Positions 5,999-9,933 of a stretch of 9,933 nucleotides of DNA are shown in pieces. The stretch covers positions 1-9,933 of the forward strand of contig JAKAVW010000092.1 of assembly GCA_021827445.1 (NCBI GenBank), given 5' to 3'. The DNA comes from Pseudomonadota bacterium (GTDB lineage Bacteria > Pseudomonadota > Gammaproteobacteria > Acidithiobacillales > Acidithiobacillaceae). Numbering within the stretch: the first letter of the stretch is position 1; the number at the start of each line of letters is the position of its first letter. A model generated the notes under the pieces. That model was not told the origin of the DNA, ran no database searches, and saw only the letters and a program-made list of their open reading frames with translations. The translations under genes were made by a program, and so were the position numbers.

Positions 5999-7216
5999 TT
6001 ACGGCATCATCTGCGGTTGTTGTATCTGTGGCCGCGTAATTTGGGGACGTTGTATCTCAGGTCGCATGATTTGAGGCCGTTGTATCTGTGGCCGCATGAT
6101 TTCTGGACGTTGCATTTCTGGCCGCACGACTTCCGGCCTCTCTATCACCGGCCCTGCAGCCCGATATCCGGCCCCTTCCGCACCATGCGTCAGTTGTGGA
6201 ATGCCGTAGTGCATCGGAATGGCTCCGAGGACGATCCGGTATAGGCGGATATCCCCCGGCTGTTCCACGCGTCCTTCCATGACCGCCAGAGTGCCCGTAT
6301 GCAGGCTCTTCGCGCTGCCCCCCACAAAGCGGGTATCTACTCCTATATGCAGAAAAAAGCCGTTGCTGCGCCATCCCTGTGAGGTGTGGCGCAGATATCC
6401 TACCAAGTACATACGGTCTCCCACGGATCCAAGGCCCAGGTGAGCGGGACGGAGGCTGTGAACATCGGGATGCCCGTCCTGATAGCTCCCCGTGGCTATC
6501 ATTTCCTGTCCCACCGTCACACCCCGCAGAGTACGCTCATTGGTATTCAACCATATGTGCCCCAGACGTAGACGGTCCTTAGCCGGGTCGATCCTCTCTA
6601 TCCTGCCCCGCATGAGGAGCGGCACGCGACTCGGGGCAGCGCCTGTCGCGATGCGCGTTACGCGCAGGGCCTGCCATTGCGCGTGACCCTGGGACAGGGC
6701 GCTTACCGCTACGACATTCCCCACCCTCAAGTCAGCGAGAGAAAGCGTTAGTGAACCTGACGCGCGGATCAGCGTGTCGCTGTTCAGGTGGATCGTTTGC
6801 CCCAGGACGGTAATCCGCCCGGCGTCAACGTCGGTCTGGCTGATGGGGCCGATCACCGCATGCTGGACGCGCACCAGAGCGGCAATCGTTTTACCGTGGG
6901 ACGCAGCGGCCTGTACCACGACCAGGTCGCCCAGATGCAGGGCAGATGCGGGGCGCTTCGCGCCATCCACCAGATAGCGAGTTTCCGGCGTCAGGAGATA
7001 TTCCCGTCCATTCACATAAATACTGCCAAAGCGCTGGATAGGTCCCAACGCGGTGATGCCTGTGCCACCAATGCCTCCTGGGTCGATCCCGGTTCCGCCG
7101 ATGCCCCCCGGAGTATCCCGTCCGGACCCGAACGCCGACAACATCAGAATCCCCAATCCTGCAACTAAGGCTCGTGCAGCCACCGCTAGGGCGTATTTAT
7201 TATCCATCATCCCCAT
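5999..7216 (-). CDS. Exported DUF5666-type protein with Arg-Pro pentapeptide tail
   Basis: This 405-aa protein has an N-terminal hydrophobic export segment (residues ~8-28). Next come a Gly-rich linker with two copies of PGGIGGTGI (36-44, 46-54) and several small beta-rich modules of DUF5666 type (~57-330), such as GPIQRFGSIYVNGREYLL, then GPISQTDVDAGRITVLGQTI, then RGRIERIDPAKDRLRLGHIW. The C-terminal tail (358-405) is a tandem of ERPEV/QRPEI/MRPQI-like pentapeptides. Family members are often lipoproteins, but here the lipobox reads LSAF with Phe29 where Cys is expected, so the protein may be periplasmic or anchored by its uncleaved signal. The chosen ATG 7216 follows AAGGAAG and overlaps the 3' end of the DUF6502 gene by 17 nt, indicating an operon. 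The function is unknown. Confidence 0.82.
   Translation of the reverse strand: MGMMDNKYALAVAARALVAGLGILMLSAFGSGRDTPGGIGGTGIDPGGIGGTGITALGPIQRFGSIYVNGREYLLTPETRYLVDGAKRPASALHLGDLVVVQAAASHGKTIAALVRVQHAVIGPISQTDVDAGRITVLGQTIHLNSDTLIRASGSLTLSLADLRVGNVVAVSALSQGHAQWQALRVTRIATGAAPSRVPLLMRGRIERIDPAKDRLRLGHIWLNTNERTLRGVTVGQEMIATGSYQDGHPDVHSLRPAHLGLGSVGDRMYLVGYLRHTSQGWRSNGFFLHIGVDTRFVGGSAKSLHTGTLAVMEGRVEQPGDIRLYRIVLGAIPMHYGIPQLTHGAEGAGYRAAGPVIERPEVVRPEMQRPEIMRPQIQRPQIMRPEIQRPQITRPQIQQPQMMP
6019..6138 (-). repeat. Four tandem 30-bp repeats encoding two Arg-Pro pentapeptides each
   Basis: Units start at 6019, 6049, 6079 and 6109. On the plus strand each begins GTTG(T/C)AT(C/T)T and carries a GTCGC or GCCGC core; units 1-3 are the most similar. 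The unit length is a multiple of three, so copy-number change would lengthen or shorten the protein tail without a frameshift. The repeats lie at the 3' end of the DUF5666 gene. There are no spacers, so this is not a CRISPR array. Confidence 0.92.
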
Positions 7217-8024
7217 TTTTTCTTCCTTCTGCGGCTTTTTGTGGTTCTTCGTAGTAGTACACCCCAAAACGCATGCGCCGCCGCCGCCCCGACAAAGGTG
7301 CCTTGTCCATCTGAGTAACTTGTTGATGCGCTTGGCGCAGCAGACCATCTCCCATGACAGCGAGATCTGCACGAATTTGTTCCAGCATCTCCGCCGGGAG
7401 ATCGTCAAAATAGAGCGCCCGTTCAAAATAGGGCGGACCACCCTCCAGGTTGTGAATGGCGCTTTGTAAGTGGTCGCCAACGTTGGTACCGAGGAAGGCC
7501 AGTTGGTCTTCCGGCAGGTCAGAAACATAGGCAGTGCGCTGCAGACGGACCATTTCTCCTTCTACCACGATTACACCCACGCGCAGCAATTCGTCCAGAA
7601 GTGTTCCCGGCCGCATGTCGGCCTTCACCAAGCGAGTCAGGGCCTCGAAGCTAGGCCCTGTTTCCGCCCGTAAAGGGAGACTCATAGGCCTACCGGATTG
7701 ATTCTGATAACCCTCCGTAGCTATCCAAGCCGCGATCACTTGGGCGGCCACATTGGTCCCATGGCGCAAAGAAATGCGTCCCTGGCCAGCCGTCAGGTCC
7801 AAACGCAGGCGCTTGACCTCCTTCCGATGGATGCCGCTGAGCAGGCTGATGCGGCTGTCGGTGAGCGGACGACCGTCACTTTCTCCGTAATGACGCGTCA
7901 CCTCGGCCACGTAAACAGTTTTCAGCAGGTCCGCTAACGCACCGAAGGTCCAGCCTTGCCCAATCAAATAGCGGACCAACGGCCGCAACAGCGACAACAC
8001 CGCCGTTTTGAGCGCTTCGTTCAT
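7200..8024 (-). CDS. DUF6502 family protein
   Basis: This 274-aa protein appears cytoplasmic, with no signal peptide or membrane helix. The N-terminal half has the recognisable DUF6502 pattern: LRPLVRYLIGQGWTFGALAD (13-32), then RPLTDSRISLLSGIHRKEVK (52-71). The second segment looks like a helix-turn-helix recognition region, which suggests nucleic-acid binding (inference). The C-terminus is Arg-rich (GRRRRMR, 246-252), consistent with that. GGTGAG at 8028-8033 lies a few bases before ATG 8024. Its 3' end overlaps the DUF5666 gene start by 17 nt. I recall DUF6502 and DUF5666 genes occurring together in other proteobacteria, so this is likely a conserved functional pair. The gene leads a minus-strand operon divergent from the small repeat protein gene. 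The function is unknown. Confidence 0.82.
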   Translation of the reverse strand: MNEALKTAVLSLLRPLVRYLIGQGWTFGALADLLKTVYVAEVTRHYGESDGRPLTDSRISLLSGIHRKEVKRLRLDLTAGQGRISLRHGTNVAAQVIAAWIATEGYQNQSGRPMSLPLRAETGPSFEALTRLVKADMRPGTLLDELLRVGVIVVEGEMVRLQRTAYVSDLPEDQLAFLGTNVGDHLQSAIHNLEGGPPYFERALYFDDLPAEMLEQIRADLAVMGDGLLRQAHQQVTQMDKAPLSGRRRRMRFGVYYYEEPQKAAEGRKNGDDG

Positions 8025-8041
8025 GATCTCACCATCCGGGC

Positions 8042-8047
8042 ATTATA
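8042..8047 (-). promoter_or_regulatory. Candidate -10 box for the DUF6502-DUF5666 operon
   Basis: A perfect TATAAT is read on the minus strand at 8047-8042. No good -35 is seen; the 17-bp position holds GCTTCA. Transcription would begin about 10 nt before ATG 8024, leaving just enough room for the GGTGAG ribosome site. Confidence 0.4.
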
Positions 8048-8066
8048 CATGGACTGAGTATACATG
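8044..8066. repeat. Paired 8-bp direct repeats in the divergent regulatory region
   Basis: TATACATG occurs at 8044-8051 and again at 8059-8066, 15 bp apart (about one and a half helical turns). The left copy overlaps the minus-strand TATAAT. These are possible regulator-binding half-sites, or chance. Confidence 0.45.
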
Positions 8067-8072
8067 AAGCCA

Positions 8073-8100
8073 TTGACGTGGTAAATAATCCCACTATACT
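8073..8100 (+). promoter_or_regulatory. Sigma70-like promoter for the small repeat protein
   Basis: TTGACG (8073-8078) and TATACT (8095-8100) have a 16-bp spacer. Transcription near 8107 would give a ~64-nt leader that includes the GGAGGA ribosome site at 8158-8163. Confidence 0.65.
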
Positions 8101-8170
8101 GATCAACAGGGGGAGAGTTCTTTTTTGCTCTCCGTCTGGTCACTTTCCATATCGAACGGAGGAATCCACA

Positions 8171-8530
8171 ATGAAGAAACATATTTTGCTGACCGCTGTC
8201 GTATCGGCTCTCTTCGCGCTCTCCGGTACGGCCATGGCAGCCACGGTGGGTGCAGGGGCTCCGATTAATACCACCGCTCCGGCCGACCAGATCAACGCCG
8301 CCACGCCAGCTCAACCCAACGGTGCAGGATTTGCAGCCACGCCGGCTCTTCCCGGCAATTCCGTCGCTGCGGCGCAGGTACAGATGAACCGCCCGGTTAT
8401 CCAGGCACCGCATGTTGAACGCCCCACTATCGAAAGGCCCACCATCGAGCGCCCTACGGTTGAACGTCCTACTATCGAGCGTCCCACGGTTGAGCGCCCC
8501 ACTATCGTAACGCCGACGTTCCCTCACTAA
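8171..8530 (+). CDS. Small secreted protein with Glu-Arg-Pro-Thr-Ile/Val repeats
   Basis: This 119-aa protein starts with a textbook signal peptide (MKKHILLTAVVSALFALSGT, cleavage after AMA at residue 23), giving a ~96-aa mature protein. The mature N-terminal half is an Ala/Pro/Asn-rich, probably disordered stretch. From N73 on, the sequence is a run of pentapeptides: NRPVI, QAPHV, then six ERPTI/ERPTV units (residues 83-112), ending VTPTFPH. It has no Cys and no membrane anchor. GGAGGA (8158-8163), 7 nt before ATG 8171, fixes the start; the longer frame back to 8078 crosses the promoter. It has its own promoter and terminator, so it is monocistronic and divergent from DUF6502-DUF5666. The DUF5666 protein carries a similar Arg-Pro pentapeptide tail, which suggests a related location or partner. 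I recognise no known family. Confidence 0.85.
   Translation: MKKHILLTAVVSALFALSGTAMAATVGAGAPINTTAPADQINAATPAQPNGAGFAATPALPGNSVAAAQVQMNRPVIQAPHVERPTIERPTIERPTVERPTIERPTVERPTIVTPTFPH
8417..8506 (+). repeat. Six tandem 15-bp repeats encoding ERPT(I/V)
   Basis: Units of the form GA(A/G)CG(C/T)CC(C/T)AC(T/G)(A/G)T(C/T) start at 8417, 8432, 8447, 8462, 8477 and 8492; the second reads GAAAGG at its start. Degenerate units flank the array on both sides. Synonymous changes dominate between units, so the pentapeptide is conserved while the DNA drifts, which points to selection on the protein repeat. Confidence 0.93.
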
Positions 8531-8557
8531 CCCCAAGATTCTATTGAATAGAGCGTC

Positions 8558-8587
8558 AATGGGCCTGATTACTCCGGCCCATTTTTG
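8558..8587 (+). terminator. Intrinsic terminator after the small repeat protein
   Basis: Perfect 8-bp arms AATGGGCC (8558-8565) and GGCCCATT (8576-8583), with a 10-nt loop, are followed by a short T-run to 8586, 28 bp after the stop codon. Confidence 0.85.
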
Positions 8588-8692
8588 TGTGGTTGCCGCA
8601 GTGTTTGCGGGCTCTTCGGCGGGTAGTTGCACAAAAGTCACACTCCTGGTAAGCTGTCTAGGCGGTTGTAGAGCAGAGAGGACTATTAAGCC

Positions 8693-8962
8693 ATGTTACT
8701 CACAAAGATTCGCAAACAAGGCGGTGCCGCCGTTGTTACGCTGCCAGCAGAGGTATTGAGGCAGTTGGACGCAGGTATAGGTGAAGAATTGAGTATCATG
8801 GTCTACCAGCACACGGTCACACTGCGACCCGTGCGCGGTGAACGGCGGCGCTATAACCTGGAAGAATTACTCTCCGGAGTTACCGAGCAGGACATGCAGG
8901 TCCTCGCTGAGGACACCGTTTGGGCCAGAGAAGGTGAGCCCGTTGGGAGAGAGCTGATTTGA
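8693..8962 (+). CDS. mazE: MazE-like SpoVT/AbrB antitoxin
   Basis: This 89-aa protein has an N-terminal swapped-hairpin AbrB DNA-binding fold: KIRKQGGAAVVTLPAEVLRQ (5-24), then the EELSIMVYQHTVTLRPVR strand pair. A flexible acidic C-terminal tail (~56-89) would wrap the toxin, as in MazE. AGAGGA at 8677-8682, about 10 nt before ATG 8693, serves as the ribosome site. A weak TTGCAC (8627-8632) may be a -35, but no convincing -10 is seen. The stop overlaps the toxin start. By family, it should neutralise the MazF-like RNase and repress its own operon. Confidence 0.9.
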   Translation: MLLTKIRKQGGAAVVTLPAEVLRQLDAGIGEELSIMVYQHTVTLRPVRGERRRYNLEELLSGVTEQDMQVLAEDTVWAREGEPVGRELI

Positions 8963-9312
8963 TCGGTCGGAAGGTTCCATCCCCCGGCGATGTGTACTGG
9001 ATCAATCCCAACCCAACAGCAGGAAACGAAATCCGGGACCGGCACAGGTTTGTGGTCATTACACCGACCGAAATTAATACACTCGGCTTGGTGACCTGTG
9101 TACCAATCACCAGTGGAGGCAATCATGCCAGGCAGAACGGTTTGACCGTGGCCATCGCGGGGCACGACACGACGGGCGTCGCCGTCTGCAACCAGATACG
9201 CACTTTCGATCTCCGTGCCCGTGCTGGAGACATTCAGTATGTGGAAACGCTAGACCAGCATACCACGCGCGAAATCATCAACCGGGTAACCAGCATCATC
9301 GATCCGGCATGA
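8959..9312 (+). CDS. mazF: MazF/PemK-family mRNA endoribonuclease toxin
   Basis: This 117-aa protein aligns along its length with my recollection of E. coli MazF (111 aa). It has PSPGDVYWINPNPTAGNEIR (7-26), then HRFVVITP (29-36), VTCVPITSG, and the second catalytic-side motif TGVAVCNQIRTFDLRARAG (72-90). The key acidic and basic residues correspond: E24, and R30 for E. coli R29 with one extra residue in the loop. It should cleave single-stranded RNA at a short motif that cannot be predicted here. There is no in-frame ATG near the conserved N-terminus; the best start is TTG 8959, overlapping the mazE stop as TTGA, with GGGAGAGAG (8945-8953) as ribosome site. A weak start would keep toxin output below that of the antitoxin. 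Confidence 0.9.
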   Translation: MIGRKVPSPGDVYWINPNPTAGNEIRDRHRFVVITPTEINTLGLVTCVPITSGGNHARQNGLTVAIAGHDTTGVAVCNQIRTFDLRARAGDIQYVETLDQHTTREIINRVTSIIDPA

Positions 9313-9387
9313 GTGGAACATGACCGCTGACCGCCAAAGTGAACTCTATCTTGGCCAACGTCCAAGGTGATACAGAAAAATTCGGAA

Positions 9388-9507
9388 TTGTCGCAACAGG
9401 TACAACCCTAACCGGCGGTCGGATCTTCTCGCCCGGTCGATCAGTCCGCGCAATGCCGGGAAAAGACCCGGCAAGCGATGCACCTCATCCAGAATGACCA
9501 AAACTTA
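9388..9507 (-). pseudogene. Fragment of an AAA_14/DUF4143-type ATPase
   Basis: Read on the minus strand, this gives VLVILDEVHRLPGLFPALRG followed by LIDRARRSDRRLGLYLL. It includes the Walker B segment (ILDE) and the following helix of the AAA_14 ATPases that carry a C-terminal DUF4143. The Walker A part, the expected continuation after YLL (usually LGS-like) and the whole C-terminal domain are absent. A TAA lies in frame just upstream. Only about 38 residues survive, wedged between the mazEF operon and the IclR gene end. Confidence 0.75.
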
Positions 9508-9933
9508 ACGCCCCCACATCCACCGTCACCGTCTGCCCCTGCAAGCGCGTATCTATCCGCCGTGCGGCCTCCTGCAGCAGCGGTACCCAGCTTTCCTGGC
9601 GGCGCTCAATGGGTGCGGAGATGCTCAGTCCGGCATTCCAGGGCAGTTGGCTGCGAAGTAATACACCGATACAACCCACCCCGATCTCGGCCTCTTCATT
9701 ATCCAGCGCATAGCCGCGCTCCAGAGCCGTGCGGGCGTCCTTCCAGAGTGTCTGGGTGTCGTGCAGGGTGTGTACGGTGAGCGCCGGTAAGTGGGTGCGG
9801 ATGGCGTAACGCTCGACCGCCGCCTCACCATTCAGCGCCAGCATCAGCTTGCCGACGGCGGTGGTGTGCAGGGGCGCGCGACTGCCAATCACCTGCTCTA
9901 CCCGCATCATCCGCGACGAGGTGGCGCGCTCCA
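9485..9933 (-). CDS. IclR-family transcriptional regulator, C-terminal part (runs off the right edge)
   Basis: About 148 codons are visible; the 5' part, with the winged-helix domain, lies beyond base 9933. The frame is open to the edge, reading ERATSSRMMRVEQVIGSRAP and then LHTTAVGKLMLAL, the typical start of the IclR effector-binding domain. It continues through ERGYALDNEEAEIGVGCIGV (the conserved region around the ligand pocket) and LSISAPIERR. The internal Met at 9910 is therefore not the start. The last residues (about FGHSG) are encoded by the same DNA as the ATPase fragment in another frame, so the natural 3' end may have been altered by a rearrangement. Ligand and target genes are unknown. 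Confidence 0.88.
   Translation of the reverse strand, partial: ERATSSRMMRVEQVIGSRAPLHTTAVGKLMLALNGEAAVERYAIRTHLPALTVHTLHDTQTLWKDARTALERGYALDNEEAEIGVGCIGVLLRSQLPWNAGLSISAPIERRQESWVPLLQEAARRIDTRLQGQTVTVDVGALSFGHSG

Noticed and set aside
6019..6138. CRISPR-like array
   Set aside because: The repeats are contiguous with no spacers and encode the protein tail in frame.
7217..7528. 5' extension of the DUF5666 frame
   Set aside because: It lies inside the DUF6502 gene in another frame; the export signal and ribosome site place the start at 7216.
8078..8170. Upstream extension of the small repeat protein frame
   Set aside because: It begins inside the predicted promoter; the signal peptide and GGAGGA site place the start at 8171.
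9454..9473. Perfect hairpin (TGCCGGG/CCCGGCA, 6-nt loop) considered as a terminator for mazEF
   Set aside because: No T-run follows on either strand, and the bases are accounted for by the LPGLFPAL codons of the ATPase fragment.
9339..9498. Plus-strand GTG-initiated frame of ~52 codons after mazF
   Set aside because: It is antisense to the ATPase fragment, has no ribosome site and no recognisable similarity.

Overview
The window looks like an accessory (island-like) stretch of a moderately GC-rich Gram-negative chromosome. The protein flavour suggests an Acidithiobacillus-like acidophilic proteobacterium: IS200-type TnpA wording, a DUF6502/DUF5666 pair, an outer-membrane barrel and a GT2-GT4 fusion. 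That placement is from memory of family resemblance, not from a search. No rRNA, tRNA or CRISPR array is visible.

Left part (1-1236): a rearranged, decayed zone. It holds an internally deleted copy of the glycosyltransferase gene that lies intact further right, a minus-strand DUF2442 gene, and a frameshifted remnant of an IS200/IS605 TnpA transposase. A perfect 37-bp direct repeat (48-84 and 1200-1236) brackets this zone and marks the 5' edge of both glycosyltransferase copies.

1219-3282: one long gene fusing an N-terminal GT2 (GT-A) domain to a C-terminal GT4 (GT-B) domain, probably for surface polysaccharide assembly.

3371-5048: a compact hipBA toxin-antitoxin operon. It has a sigma70-like promoter embedded in an inverted repeat, an ATGA overlap between the genes and a hairpin terminator.

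5084-5975: a promoter and an outer-membrane beta-barrel protein gene, convergent with the next operon.

5999-8530: a divergent locus. On the minus strand, a DUF6502 gene overlaps an exported DUF5666 gene whose product ends in Arg-Pro pentapeptide repeats. On the plus strand, a small secreted protein ends in similar Glu-Arg-Pro-Thr-Ile/Val repeats. The two repeat proteins share a 146-bp divergent regulatory region and are the best candidate for an undescribed functional unit. The DUF5666 protein also appears to have lost its lipobox cysteine (Phe in its place).

8693-9312: a mazEF-type toxin-antitoxin pair in which the toxin seems to start at a TTG codon overlapping the antitoxin stop. After it come a minus-strand fragment of an AAA_14/DUF4143-type ATPase and the 3' part of an IclR-family regulator that runs off the right edge.

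Overall, two complete toxin-antitoxin operons, one gene of a family often found near toxin-antitoxin-like genes, two mobile or ATPase remnants and a broken gene duplicate within 10 kb point to a recombination-prone accessory region.
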